Shown here one piece after another: positions 34,507 through 42,973 of a stretch of DNA of 64,000 nucleotides. Each line of letters starts with the position of its first letter. The first letter of the stretch is position 1. A model generated the notes under the pieces. That model did no database searches. It was given only the letters and a program-made list of their open reading frames with translations, and was not told where the DNA came from. This stretch comes from Rhizobium sp. 16-449-1b (lineage in GTDB: Bacteria > Pseudomonadota > Alphaproteobacteria > Rhizobiales > Rhizobiaceae). Both the position numbers and the translations under genes were made by a program. Where the stretch lies: positions 62,001-126,000 of the forward strand of contig NZ_JAGHMH010000018.1 in NCBI RefSeq assembly GCF_017741935.1, written 5' to 3'.

Positions 34507-35421
34507 ATGACGCGCATACAGGCGAACCTTGTTCTATTGCTGGCTGGCGCCATCTGGGGCGGCGGCTTCGTCGCGCAGTCGACGGCGATGGAAACGATCG
34601 GTCCGCTCTGGTTCGTCGGCCTGCGCTTCGCCATCGCTACCGTCGCCGTGCTCCCTTTCGCGCTGGTCGAGGCGCGCAAGAGCAAGACCAAGACCAGCGG
34701 GCGCCACGCGATGCTCTATCTGCTGATCGGCCTCACCCTCTTCGGCGTCATGATCACCCAGCAGATCGGCCTCCAGACAACGACGGTGACCAACTCAAGC
34801 TTCCTCACCGGGCTCTACGTCGTCATCGTGCCGATCATCGCCGTGGTTTTCCTGCGCCGGGCGCCGCACTGGATCGTCTGGCCGGGCGCCTTGATGGCCT
34901 TGACCGGCATCTACCTGCTCTCGGGCGGCGACATGTCGGCCCTGTCACGCGGCGATATCCTGACGATCTTCTGCGCCGTATTCTCAGCCGGACAGATCAC
35001 GCTCGCCGGCATCATCGTCTCCGAGACCGGCCGAGCCCTGACGCTATCGGTGGCGCAGTTCGCCGTCACCGCCGTCCTGGCGCTGGCAGCCGCCGTCATT
35101 GTCGAGCCCATCAGCCTGGCGGCGATCTGGGACGCAGCGCCAGAGATCCTCTATGTCGGCATCTTCTCTTCTGGCGTCGCCTTCTCGCTGCAGATCATTG
35201 GCCAGCGCTACACCACCTCCTCGCAAGCGGCCATCTTCCTGTCGTCGGAAGCGCTGTTCGGCGCGGCACTCGGCGCTCTTGTGCTGGGCGAGAAGATATC
35301 CCCTCTCGGCTATGTCGGCTGCGCGCTGATGTTCGCGGCAATGCTTCTAGTTGAAATCGTCCCCGAGATAGCCCGCCGACGTCGCCAAAACGGCCTGCTT
35401 ATCAGCCAAAATCCGGGCTGA
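34507..35421 (+). CDS. DMT superfamily (EamA) transporter
   Basis: A 304-residue inner-membrane protein with ten helices in two EamA repeats; the first opens with LLLAGAIWGGGFVAQ, typical of RhaT/EamA metabolite exporters. The second repeat (VGIFSSGVAFSLQIIGQRY) is intact. The start is set by a TGAGG site; the frame is open 35 codons further upstream without one. Substrate unknown; relatives export amino acids or other metabolites. The end is followed by the long cspA leader region. Confidence 0.87.
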   Translation: MTRIQANLVLLLAGAIWGGGFVAQSTAMETIGPLWFVGLRFAIATVAVLPFALVEARKSKTKTSGRHAMLYLLIGLTLFGVMITQQIGLQTTTVTNSSFLTGLYVVIVPIIAVVFLRRAPHWIVWPGALMALTGIYLLSGGDMSALSRGDILTIFCAVFSAGQITLAGIIVSETGRALTLSVAQFAVTAVLALAAAVIVEPISLAAIWDAAPEILYVGIFSSGVAFSLQIIGQRYTTSSQAAIFLSSEALFGAALGALVLGEKISPLGYVGCALMFAAMLLVEIVPEIARRRRQNGLLISQNPG

Positions 35422-35884
35422 AGCCGAAAATATGAAAAAAAGTTTAACGTTCGCGAGGTCGCGCGCACGTTGTAATTTTGGCAAAATCTGCTCCTAAAAT
35501 ATATTGCTCACGATACAAAACGTTATTCAGCGGCGGCTGATGAGTGCTTTTTTTCGTCAAAGGCCAAAACCCACCCGGAATTGGCGCGCGAGGCAGCGTT
35601 GCGTCGGAAAACTTTTGCTTGCCAAAAGTGAATAATCGCAGCAATCTCGTGGCGTTCGGGCATTTTGCGAGCATGGGAAGTCCTTAAGATTGTGCGCGCC
35701 GGAGACGCTAATACTCCGGTCGGTAGGTTCTAACTAAGCAGGCGGAAGTTCTGCGGAGAACTCTACTGATTTAGAGGGGACCTTTTTCTCACAATTCAAT
35801 AATTGCCTGTTAGCGTCTCCGTGAGGAGGCAATATCAGTATGCTGCCCGTGTGGATGGCGGGCAGAGATCAAAGGACCTGACGC
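35422..35884 (+). promoter_or_regulatory. cspA upstream region with a long structured 5' leader
   Basis: This 463-base gap has no convincing gene. Its second half is probably the cspA leader. A 12-bp perfect inverted repeat, CGGAGACGCTAA (35700-35711) and TTAGCGTCTCCG (35810-35821), encloses smaller hairpins at 35747-35762 and 35761-35776 that share bases and so exclude each other. A CTGCCCG/CGGGCAG hairpin (35843-35865) then sits just before the AAAGGA ribosome-binding site. Long structured leaders are known as temperature sensors in cold-shock mRNAs; that role here is inference. Confidence 0.5.
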
Positions 35885-36100
35885 ATGGCCGAGACTGGGA
35901 CTGTAAAATTCTTCAACACCGACAAGGGCTTTGGCTTTATCAAGCCTGACAAGGGCGGCGCGGACATCTTCGTTCACATTTCCGCCGTGCAGGCTTCCGG
36001 ATTGGCCGGACTGACGGAAAACCAGAAGGTTAGCTTCGACACCGAACCGGATCGTCGCGGCAAGGGCCCGAAGGCCGTCAACCTGCAGATCGACGGCTGA
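35885..36100 (+). CDS. cspA: Cold-shock protein (CspA family)
   Basis: A 71-residue single cold-shock domain that binds single-stranded RNA/DNA and melts mRNA structure. RNP1 (KGFGFI, 14-19) and RNP2 (IFVHI, 28-32) are both present with their aromatic residues. The start follows AAAGGACC at normal spacing. It is preceded by a long structured leader and followed by its own terminator, so it is monocistronic. Several paralogues are usual in rhizobia, so the symbol marks the family, not a particular copy. Confidence 0.94.
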   Translation: MAETGTVKFFNTDKGFGFIKPDKGGADIFVHISAVQASGLAGLTENQKVSFDTEPDRRGKGPKAVNLQIDG

Positions 36101-36129
36101 TAGAGCCTACCTTTGCAATCGAGTTGAAG

Positions 36130-36150
36130 CCCGGCGGGCCGCCGGGTTTT
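36130..36150 (+). terminator. Terminator of the cold-shock gene
   Basis: CCCGGCG and CGCCGGG form a 7-bp stem around GGC, followed by four Ts, 29 bases after the stop codon. Confidence 0.75.
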
Positions 36151-36237
36151 ATCGTTCAGCCTGCATTCAGCCGCCAGCCGTTAACTTGCCATCATCAAGG
36201 TGCAAAACCGGCCAAGAGTTTGAACAGGACAGAACAC

Positions 36238-36672
36238 ATGAATAGCCTTGCCAAGACACTTCTTCTGACGGCAACCGCGGCTGCCATCACATTCTCGTCG
36301 ATCGGTGTCGCATCGGCTGACGACTGGCGCTATCGCCACCATCATAACAACGATGCATGGGTCGGCGGCGCTGTCGGTCTGGCAACAGGCTTGATCGTCG
36401 GCTCGGCGATCGCCAATGCACCGCGCTACGACGAACCGCGCTACATCGACCCGCCCTACGCCTATGACGACGGTCCGGTCTACGCAGCACCTCCCCGCTA
36501 TTACCGCCCGGCACCGGTACGCTACTATCAGCCGGCCCCGGTTCGCGTCGGTGTCGAGCCGTGGACCCCGCAGTGGGAACGCTACTGCTCTTACCGTTAC
36601 CGTTCGTTCGATCCGCGCAGCGGCACTTTCATCGGCAATGACGGCCGCAGCCACTTCTGCGTCGCCAACTGA
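36238..36672 (+). CDS. BA14K family exported protein
   Basis: A 144-residue secreted protein with a signal peptide ending near VASADD. The mature part is rich in Tyr, Pro and Arg, has a short hydrophobic glycine-rich segment (GGAVGLATGLIVGSAIAN) and ends with the BA14K domain: WERYCSYRYRSFDP..., F-I-G-N-D-G and a final HFCVAN, with two cysteines that probably pair. The family is named from a Brucella immunoreactive lectin-like protein and is abundant in Rhizobiales; the role is unclear, probably envelope-associated. The start is the ATG before a clear signal peptide, with CAGGACAG upstream. Confidence 0.88.
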   Translation: MNSLAKTLLLTATAAAITFSSIGVASADDWRYRHHHNNDAWVGGAVGLATGLIVGSAIANAPRYDEPRYIDPPYAYDDGPVYAAPPRYYRPAPVRYYQPAPVRVGVEPWTPQWERYCSYRYRSFDPRSGTFIGNDGRSHFCVAN

Positions 36673-36696
36673 TCGAATACTGATCGTTCATGCACG

Positions 36697-36727
36697 AAGC
36701 GCCGCTTTTCAGCGGCGCTTTTGTTTT
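36697..36727 (+). terminator. Terminator of the BA14K gene (may also serve the opposite strand)
   Basis: A 10-bp perfect stem (AAGCGCCGCT / AGCGGCGCTT, loop TTTC) is followed by TTTGTTTTG. The A/T-symmetrical edges may also stop the convergent metallo-hydrolase transcript that ends at 36763. Confidence 0.85.
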
Positions 36728-36762
36728 GTGCGGGCTTTGCCTGCCCTGATCGCCTGCCCGGC

Positions 36763-37413
36763 TCAAAGCCCCTGCAGATAGGGATTGCCACGCCGCTCGT
36801 CACCGATCCGGCTACCGGGACCATGCCCGCAGATAAAGCCGACCTCGTCGCCCAGCGGCAGCACCTTGTCTCGGATGGAATCGAGCAACTGCTGGTGGTT
36901 TCCTCCGGGAAGATCGGTGCGGCCGATCGAACCGTTGAAAAGCACATCGCCCAGATGCGCGAACTTCTGCGCCCGGTTGAAATAGATGACATGTCCTGGC
37001 GCGTGGCCCGGCGTGTGATAGACCTCGAACACATGCTCGCCGAAGGACACGGTGTCCCCATCCTTCAGCCAGCGATCCGGCTCGACATTCTGCATCTGCC
37101 CCGCCGGCAGCCCGTATTTCTCCGCCTGCGTCTCGATCCGCTGCAGCAGCGGCAGGTCGTCCTCGTGCGGGCCGATGATATCGACGCCAAGCGCTTCCTT
37201 GAGCTCCTTCGCCCCGCCGGCATGGTCGAGATGGCCGTGGGTCAGCCAGATCGCCTTGATCTTCAGCCCATTCTGTTCGATCCCCTGCAGGATATTGGCG
37301 ACATCTCCGCCCGGATCAATCACCACGCCTTCCTTCGTCGCCTCGTCGAAAAAGATCGTGCAGTTCTGCTGGAACGCTGTCACCGGAATGATCCCGGCCT
37401 GGAGCATGCTCAT
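36763..37413 (-). CDS. MBL-fold metallo-hydrolase (glyoxalase II-like)
   Basis: A 216-residue hydrolase of the metallo-beta-lactamase fold. The metal motif THGHLDH lies at 58-64 (H59, H61, D63, H64), later ligands are in HTPGHAPGH and LGDVLF, and the last His is in ICGHGPGS. It matches the short glyoxalase II-like group (YcbL type), which hydrolyses S-lactoylglutathione or similar thioesters weakly. It begins MSMLQ with a GAGGC site; a second ATG two codons later is possible. A 33-codon open frame with a strong ribosome-binding site lies 13 bases upstream on the same strand. Confidence 0.88.
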   Translation of the reverse strand: MSMLQAGIIPVTAFQQNCTIFFDEATKEGVVIDPGGDVANILQGIEQNGLKIKAIWLTHGHLDHAGGAKELKEALGVDIIGPHEDDLPLLQRIETQAEKYGLPAGQMQNVEPDRWLKDGDTVSFGEHVFEVYHTPGHAPGHVIYFNRAQKFAHLGDVLFNGSIGRTDLPGGNHQQLLDSIRDKVLPLGDEVGFICGHGPGSRIGDERRGNPYLQGL

Positions 37414-37426
37414 GGGGTGCCTCGCT

Positions 37427-37528
37427 TTATGTCTTGCGCAGTTCGTCCGTCTCGATGTCGATATAGTCGCAAACGCCGGCACGTGCAGCCTCGATTTTGC
37501 CGAGCCCTCCGTCACGCCGCAACGACAA
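37427..37528 (-). CDS. Candidate small protein upstream of the metallo-hydrolase
   Basis: A 33-codon open frame starting with TTG at 37528, preceded by AGGAG (37536-37540) at an ideal seven-base spacing, and ending 13 bases before the metallo-hydrolase start. The predicted peptide is charged, has one cysteine (ARAGVCDYIDIET) and no signal or membrane segment. I recognise no family. It could be a real small protein, a coupling leader peptide, or the remnant of a longer gene. Confidence 0.35.
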   Translation of the reverse strand: MSLRRDGGLGKIEAARAGVCDYIDIETDELRKT

Positions 37529-37609
37529 GTGTAATCTCCTGTGATCGCGCTTAGCGGAACCTCCCCTTGTTCCGGGCGTTACCAACCCGTCTATAAAAGG
37601 AGACCCACG

Positions 37610-38221
37610 ATGACCATGAAGCGAAATCTTTTCCTGGCAGGCGCAATGGTTCTGGCGACCGCCGGCCTCGCCCGCGCGGAAATGGCCGCAACGGCCATCA
37701 ACGATCTGACCATTCACGCCGGCCCCGGCGAGCAGTATCCCGCTGTCGGCGTTGCGACGCGCGGCTCCGAAACCATCCTCGACGGCTGCGTCGCGGGCAG
37801 CCAATGGTGCCGTGTTGATGTCAACGGCATGCGCGGCTGGGTCTACGCCCAGTACCTGCAGATGGATCAGGACGGCAACCAGGTAATCGTTCAGCAGCAC
37901 CAGTCCGATCTCGATATCCCCGTTGTGACCTATGAAACCACGGCAGCGACCGGCCCCGCCGAACCCGCTCCGGGCGACGAACTGCTCGGCCCGGTTGGCT
38001 CGGTCGAGACGATCGAACCGCCGCAGACAGTCACCACCTATATCGAGAGCAACCCTGGCCGCACGGTCGAGGTCGGCGGTGACGTCGTGGTCGGCGCGCA
38101 GGTGCCCGGCACCGTGACCTTCCAGGAAATCCCTGACTATCAGTACCGCTACGCCCGCATCAACGACCGTCCTGTACTGGTCGATCCGGGCACGCGCCGT
38201 ATCGTCTACGTCTACAACTAA
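37610..38221 (+). CDS. Exported SH3-domain protein with DUF1236 tail
   Basis: A 203-residue secreted protein. The signal peptide ends near ARAEM (residue 23); a bacterial SH3 (SH3_3) domain spans about 25-85 (LTIHAGPGEQYPAVG ... WCRVDVNGMRGWVYAQYL), and after an acidic Pro-rich linker a DUF1236 segment (YRYARINDRPVLVDPGTRRIVYVY) closes the protein. SH3_3 domains bind peptidoglycan or peptides, so a cell-wall role in the periplasm is likely. The start has AAAAGGAG ten bases upstream. It is monocistronic and has its own terminator. Confidence 0.87.
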   Translation: MTMKRNLFLAGAMVLATAGLARAEMAATAINDLTIHAGPGEQYPAVGVATRGSETILDGCVAGSQWCRVDVNGMRGWVYAQYLQMDQDGNQVIVQQHQSDLDIPVVTYETTAATGPAEPAPGDELLGPVGSVETIEPPQTVTTYIESNPGRTVEVGGDVVVGAQVPGTVTFQEIPDYQYRYARINDRPVLVDPGTRRIVYVYN

Positions 38222-38241
38222 GACCTGAAATCATGGACAAC

Positions 38242-38267
38242 AAAGGCGGCCACCCGGCCGCCTTTTT
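38242..38267 (+). terminator. Terminator of the SH3-domain gene
   Basis: A 10-bp stem (AAAGGCGGCC / GGCCGCCTTT type) is followed by five Ts, about 20 bases after the stop codon. Confidence 0.85.
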
Positions 38268-38544
38268 CATGCGCGCTCGCCAGACGGCTGTGAACTCGCC
38301 GCAACGCTCGCGTCATGCCTGTTGATTGTTGCCGCAAATATGCCTCTTAATCCAATCACGCAGGGGAATTGCGTATCGCATGGGGAGTTTTGCGCGGAGG
38401 CATCTCGGTTCTAACGACAACACCGATCTTCTTTGCACGCGCGAAAGCCGGAAACCGACAGACACTGGAACATATGTCATGATTGCTGACCTATGTTTCC
38501 GCGCTGTCGGTCAAGCGGCGCAGACTAGGAAAGGAAATGCCAAA

Positions 38545-39054
38545 TTGGCACGACAGAGCAGCCCGAGAGCCGGCAGGCAGGAGCCCAAGCCGGAGCCTTT
38601 GACCAAGCCGTTGGAAAACACCGAAACCATCGACTTCGATATCATCGAGCTCCTGTTTTTCTCCTATCGGGACTTCGTCTCCGATCCTGATGCCATCCTT
38701 GCGAAGAGCGGCTTTGGACGTGCGCATCACCGCGTGGTGCATTTCGTTAACCGAAACCCCGGCATGACCGTTGCCGATCTCCTGGATACGTTGAAGATAA
38801 CCAAACAGAGTCTCGCAAGGGTACTCAAACAGCTTATCGATTCGGGGTATATTCAACAAAAAGCGGGGCCTGAGGACCGACGTCAGCGCAAGCTCTATCC
38901 CACCGCGACCGGCAGGGATCTGGCGCTTGCACTCGCCGAGCCGCAATCGCGCCGTATTGAGAGAGCATTCGACGGAGCCTCCCCGGAGGTCAGGGCGGGT
39001 GTGAAAGCCTTCCTGAGTGGCATGCAGAACAGACAAAACTCGAAAGCGGACTGA
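38545..39054 (+). CDS. petP: MarR family regulator, PetP-like
   Basis: A 169-residue winged-helix MarR protein. After a basic N-terminus, the domain has AHHRVVHFVNRNPGMTVADLL, TKQSLARVLKQLIDSGYI as recognition helix, and a DRRQRKLYPTATG wing. It is followed without any gap (TGAATG) by an OmpR-type regulator, the same pairing as PetP-PetR of Rhodobacter, where both genes are needed for cytochrome bc1/c synthesis. The frame is open far upstream; TTG at 38545 is chosen for family length and the AGGAAA site before it, with ATG at 38479 as alternative. Confidence in the family is high and in the start moderate. Confidence 0.8.
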   Translation: MARQSSPRAGRQEPKPEPLTKPLENTETIDFDIIELLFFSYRDFVSDPDAILAKSGFGRAHHRVVHFVNRNPGMTVADLLDTLKITKQSLARVLKQLIDSGYIQQKAGPEDRRQRKLYPTATGRDLALALAEPQSRRIERAFDGASPEVRAGVKAFLSGMQNRQNSKAD

Positions 39055-39756
39055 ATGGCGGCGAAGATAGTGATTTCGGACGATGCGGCACACTTGCTCG
39101 TTGTGGATGACGACACGCGTATTCGCGCGCTGCTCAACCGCTATCTGAGCGAGAATGGCTTCCGTGTGACGGTCGCAGCCGATGGCGCCGAAGCACGCCG
39201 CAAGCTTGGCGGGCTGGATTTCGATCTGATCATCATGGACGTGATGATGCCCGGCGAATCCGGCATCGACGTCACCAAGGATCTACGCATCATCAAGAAC
39301 GTGCCGATCATCATGCTGACGGCGCTTGCCGAATCCGACAGCCGCATCGCCGGTCTCGAGGCAGGAGCCGACGACTATCTGCCCAAGCCCTTCGACCCGC
39401 GCGAACTCGTGCTCCGCATCAACAACATCCTGCGCCGCAATGTCTCCGGCGATGCGCCCAAGATCGAGCAGGTCATGTTCGGCCCCTACACGTTCTCGCT
39501 GACCCGCCGCGAGCTCAAGAAGGCTGCCGAGATCGTGCGCCTGACCGACCGCGAGCAGGAAATCATGCTGCTTTTCGCCAAGCGCGCCGGCGACACCATT
39601 CCGCGCCACGAACTGATCGGCAACGATGTCGATGTCGGCGAACGCACGATCGACGTGCAGATCAACCGCCTGCGCCGCAAAATCGAGGACGATCCGTCAA
39701 ATCCGGTCTGGCTCCAGACGGTTCGTGGTATAGGATACCGCCTGAGCATCGATTGA
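39055..39756 (+). CDS. petR: OmpR-type response regulator, PetR-like
   Basis: A 233-residue two-domain response regulator. The receiver has the acid pair at D18-D20, phospho-acceptor D62 (IIMDVMMPGESG), T89 and K111 (LPKPFD). The C-terminal winged helix (about 135-232) ends WLQTVRGIGYRLSID, as in OmpR. It starts at the base after the MarR gene stop, and the kinase gene follows 26 bases later, so the three form a signalling operon. The partner kinase is presumed to be that product. Target genes are not in the window; cytochrome genes are the known PetR targets in Rhodobacter. Confidence 0.9.
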   Translation: MAAKIVISDDAAHLLVVDDDTRIRALLNRYLSENGFRVTVAADGAEARRKLGGLDFDLIIMDVMMPGESGIDVTKDLRIIKNVPIIMLTALAESDSRIAGLEAGADDYLPKPFDPRELVLRINNILRRNVSGDAPKIEQVMFGPYTFSLTRRELKKAAEIVRLTDREQEIMLLFAKRAGDTIPRHELIGNDVDVGERTIDVQINRLRRKIEDDPSNPVWLQTVRGIGYRLSID

Positions 39757-39782
39757 TGATCCGGGACCCGGAAAGGCTCTAG

Positions 39783-41159
39783 ATGGTAACATTCGATTCC
39801 CTGCGACGCGAGGACCGCTCGCCGGTTTCCGGCTGGCGTTGGTTCACCCGCCTGCTGCGCCGCCAGCTGCCCAAGGGCCTTTACGTCCGTTCGCTGATCA
39901 TCATCATCATGCCGATGGTGCTCCTGCAGTCCGTCGTCGCCGCCGTTTTCATGGAGCGGCACTGGCAGATGGTAACCCAGCGCCTGTCGATGGCCGTGAC
40001 CGCCGATATTGCCGCGATCATCCAGATGATCGAGACCTATCCGCAGGATACCGATTACAGCGAAGCCACCCGCATCGCCCGCGACCAGCTCGGCCTGCAG
40101 ATCTCGATCGAGCCCGATGGCGAGCTCCCCCCGCCTCGCATCAAGCCCTTCTTCTCCATTCTCGACGGCATTCTGAGCGACGAGATCCGCGACCAGATCA
40201 AGCGTCCCTTCTGGATCGACACCGTCGGTGATTCCAATCTCGTCGAGGTCAGGGTAAAGCTCGACGGCAAGATCCTGCGCGTGCTCGCCAAGCGCAACCA
40301 GACCTACGCTTCCAACACCCATATCTTCATCGTCTGGATGGTCGGCGCATCGCTGGTGCTGATCACCATTTCCATCCTGTTCCTCAGAGGCCAGATCCGC
40401 CCGATCCAGAAACTCGCGGCCGCCGCCGAAAGCTTCGGCAAGGGCCAGAAGGCCGAAAACTTCTACCCGCGCGGCGCTGATGAAGTCCGCCGCGCCGGCC
40501 TCGCCTTCATCCTCATGCGCGAGCGCATCGAGCGCCAGATGGAGCAGCGAACGGCGATGCTGACAGGCGTCAGCCACGACCTGCGCACCATCCTCACGCG
40601 CTTCAAGCTGCAGCTGGCGCTCGCCGGCGACAATCCCGACCTGCAGGGCATGAGCGACGACGTCAACGACATGCAGTCAATGCTCGAGGCCTACATGGCC
40701 TTCGCCCGCAGCGAGGTCGAGGAGGACGTCGGCGAGCTGAAGCTCAGCGAGCTGCTGTTGAAGCTTGAGCCAGACTTTGCCCTGCACAAGAAGACGCTCA
40801 CCTATTCAATCGAGGGTGACGACGATATCGTGGTCCGGCCGAACGCATTCACGCGCCTCGTCACCAACCTTGCCTCCAACGCCCGCCGCTACGCCAAGAC
40901 CCTCAACATCGAGGCCAAGCACGGCGCCAAATGGCTGACGATCGTGTTTGACGACGACGGTCCCGGTATTCCCGAACAGAACCGCGAGGACGTCTTCAAG
41001 CCCTTCTTCCGCCTCGATGAGGCACGCAATCTCGATGCGTCGGGAACAGGTCTCGGCCTTGCGATCGCCCGCGATATCGCCCGCAGCCATGGTGGCAACG
41101 TCACGCTCGGCGACAGCCCGCTCGGCGGCCTGCGCGCCGTCATCCGCATCCCGGCCTGA
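39783..41159 (+). CDS. Sensor histidine kinase (EnvZ-like)
   Basis: A 458-residue membrane kinase. Transmembrane helices at about 36-56 and 180-202 bracket a ~120-residue periplasmic sensor domain; a HAMP domain (203-255) follows, then the phospho-acceptor H265 in SHDLRT and a HATPase domain with N-box (LASNARRYAKTL), DDDGPGI (G1), and TGLGLAIARDI (G2). All catalytic motifs are present. The H-box is EnvZ type (HDLRTxLTR), matching the OmpR-type regulator encoded immediately upstream. The signal is unknown. The start is the ATG 26 bases after the regulator gene. Confidence 0.92.
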   Translation: MVTFDSLRREDRSPVSGWRWFTRLLRRQLPKGLYVRSLIIIIMPMVLLQSVVAAVFMERHWQMVTQRLSMAVTADIAAIIQMIETYPQDTDYSEATRIARDQLGLQISIEPDGELPPPRIKPFFSILDGILSDEIRDQIKRPFWIDTVGDSNLVEVRVKLDGKILRVLAKRNQTYASNTHIFIVWMVGASLVLITISILFLRGQIRPIQKLAAAAESFGKGQKAENFYPRGADEVRRAGLAFILMRERIERQMEQRTAMLTGVSHDLRTILTRFKLQLALAGDNPDLQGMSDDVNDMQSMLEAYMAFARSEVEEDVGELKLSELLLKLEPDFALHKKTLTYSIEGDDDIVVRPNAFTRLVTNLASNARRYAKTLNIEAKHGAKWLTIVFDDDGPGIPEQNREDVFKPFFRLDEARNLDASGTGLGLAIARDIARSHGGNVTLGDSPLGGLRAVIRIPA

Positions 41160-41166
41160 GGTCACG

Positions 41167-41748
41167 ATGGCAATCGATTTGACGGACATGACCTGGCTCA
41201 ACCCGCCGCCCCTCTCCGAGCAGCGCGACGATGGCCTGCACGTGCGCTCCGCCGACAAGACCGATTTCTGGCAGGGAACCTATTACGGCTTTCACCGCGA
41301 CGACGGCCATTTTCTCTTTCAGTCACGCCACGGCGATTTCACCGCCGAGCTGAGCTTTTCGGCGGATTACCAGGCGCTCTACGATCAGGCGGGTATCATG
41401 CTGCGCGCCGATGCAACGCACTGGATGAAATGCGGGATCGAATATACGGACGGCGCCCGCCACTTCAGCGTCGTCGTCACCAACGGCAATTCCGATTGGT
41501 CGGCATTTCGCATCGACCATGATTTCGCAAGGCTGTCGGTGCGGGTCACGCGCAATGGCGATGCGCTGTTCATCCAGTACAGGACGGACATGATGGCCGA
41601 TTGGCGCATGGCGCGCCTCGCCTGGTTCGACCCGAAATTTGCTGAATTGATGGTCGGCCCGGTCTTCTGCTCACCGCAACGCGCCGGCTTCGAAGCCACG
41701 TTTCACGACTTCAGCCTCTCGGACCCGCTCTCGCGCGACATTCACTAG
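41167..41748 (+). CDS. DUF1349 domain protein
   Basis: A 193-residue soluble protein of the DUF1349 family, a beta-sandwich resembling laminin-G/glucanase folds (yeast YPL088-like and bacterial relatives). The aromatic-rich strand FWQGTYYGFHRDDGHF and the DQAGIMLRADATHWMKCGIEY block are characteristic; a DPLSRDIH end closes the fold. It begins seven bases after the kinase gene with a GAGG site, so it may be in the petP-petR-kinase transcript, but functional linkage is not established. Function unknown; possible carbohydrate binding is inference. Confidence 0.85.
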   Translation: MAIDLTDMTWLNPPPLSEQRDDGLHVRSADKTDFWQGTYYGFHRDDGHFLFQSRHGDFTAELSFSADYQALYDQAGIMLRADATHWMKCGIEYTDGARHFSVVVTNGNSDWSAFRIDHDFARLSVRVTRNGDALFIQYRTDMMADWRMARLAWFDPKFAELMVGPVFCSPQRAGFEATFHDFSLSDPLSRDIH

Positions 41749-41792
41749 ACCATCAGTGAACCGCCGGGCACAAAGCCACGGCGCTCCACCAA

Positions 41793-42134
41793 TCACATGA
41801 TTTTCTTGCCGTTTGGCACCGGCTTGTCCGGCGCGGCGAGCACGATGGCGCCAGCCTCGTCCTCGAAACCGAGCGTCAGAACCTCGGAGCGGAACGGCCC
41901 GATCTGCCGCGGCGGGAAATTGACCACGCACAGCACCTGCCGGCCGACGAGGTTTTCGAGCGTATAGTGCACGGTGATCTGCGCCGAGGACTTCTTGACG
42001 CCGATCTCGGGTCCGAAATCGATCAAGAGCTTGAAGGCGGGCTTGCGCGCCTCCGGAAACGGATTGGCCTCGATCACGGTGCCGACACGAATGTCGACCC
42101 GCTCGAAATCGCCGTAGGTAATTTCTTCGGTCAT
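41793..42134 (-). CDS. csaA: tRNA-binding domain protein, CsaA-like
   Basis: A 113-residue single OB-fold of the EMAP-II/tRNA-binding type. FERVDIRVGTVIEANPFPEA is the first strand pair, and FVGRQ/VVNFPPRQIG with SEVLTLGFED matches CsaA. These small dimers are proposed export chaperones or tRNA-binding proteins. The start at MTEEITYG is set by homology; upstream codons are open but without Shine-Dalgarno site. proC lies 16 bases upstream on the same strand, so the ybjN-proC-csaA order is probably one operon. Confidence 0.88.
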   Translation of the reverse strand: MTEEITYGDFERVDIRVGTVIEANPFPEARKPAFKLLIDFGPEIGVKKSSAQITVHYTLENLVGRQVLCVVNFPPRQIGPFRSEVLTLGFEDEAGAIVLAAPDKPVPNGKKIM

Positions 42135-42150
42135 GAAAATAAGCCTCGAA

Positions 42151-42972
42151 TTAGCCTGCCAGCTCCTCGGCACGCTTGCGAGCGGCCGAAAGCGCCTTGT
42201 CGAACAACGGCTGCATCGCATCGTCAGCCATCAGCACCGAGAGCGCCGCCGCTGTGGTGCCGCCCGGTGACGTCACGTTCTGGCGAAGCTTCGATGCGTC
42301 GTCGGGGGACTGGTGCAAGAGTTCACCAGCCCCCGCGACAGTTTCCCGTGCAAGCCGCATGGCAAGGTCCGCCTGCAGGCCAAGTTTGCGGCCTGCTTCT
42401 GCCATGCACTCCACGAGATAGAACACATACGCAGGACCACTGCCCGAAAGGGCTGTAACGGCATCGATATCGGATTCTGAAGGTACCCACTCCACGGGTC
42501 CGGAGACCCTGAGCAGCGCATGCACCTGATCGCGCTGGTTCTGGCCAACGCGGGAATTGGCAAACGCGCCGGTGACGCCGCGGCCGACCATGGCCGGCGT
42601 GTTCGGCATGGCGCGAACCATCGCCGCTTCGCCGAGATGGGATTCGAGGAAACCGAGCGTCTTGCCCGCCGCGACCGAAACCACGACCGTCTCGGCACCG
42701 ACGGCGCTCTTCACGGAGGGAAGGACCGCGTCCATCACCTGCGGCTTGACAGCCAGAAACAGCACACCGGCCTTCAGCTCGGCCGGCAGCGCCGTCACAT
42801 GCCTGGCGCCCGCCTCATTGATCGTCGCCATCATCTGGGCCGAGGGGCCGGGATCGACGACGACGACGGAGGCACCGGGCACACCATTCTTCAGCCAGCC
42901 GGAGAGCATCGCGCCCCCCATATTGCCGGCGCCGACAAGAACGATTGGACTCGAGGACGACAGACCGGACAT
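42151..42972 (-). CDS. proC: Pyrroline-5-carboxylate reductase
   Basis: A 273-residue NAD(P)H-dependent enzyme that makes L-proline in the last step of proline synthesis. The N-terminal Rossmann motif is GAGNMGG (14-20); the C-terminal part carries the P5CR signature VTSPGGTTAAAL. Length is normal. The start is one base after the ybjN stop (TAACATG), and the ribosome-binding GGTGAAG lies within the end of ybjN, so translation is coupled. A GTG four codons earlier is also in frame. Confidence 0.95.
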   Translation of the reverse strand: MSGLSSSSPIVLVGAGNMGGAMLSGWLKNGVPGASVVVVDPGPSAQMMATINEAGARHVTALPAELKAGVLFLAVKPQVMDAVLPSVKSAVGAETVVVSVAAGKTLGFLESHLGEAAMVRAMPNTPAMVGRGVTGAFANSRVGQNQRDQVHALLRVSGPVEWVPSESDIDAVTALSGSGPAYVFYLVECMAEAGRKLGLQADLAMRLARETVAGAGELLHQSPDDASKLRQNVTSPGGTTAAALSVLMADDAMQPLFDKALSAARKRAEELAG

Positions 42973-42973
42973 G

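Noticed and set aside
35444..35674. A 76-codon minus-strand frame upstream of cspA, with AAGGA before its ATG
   Set aside because: Despite a fair ribosome-binding site, the peptide has no recognisable family and lies in the promoter region of cspA. Conservation would be needed to accept it.
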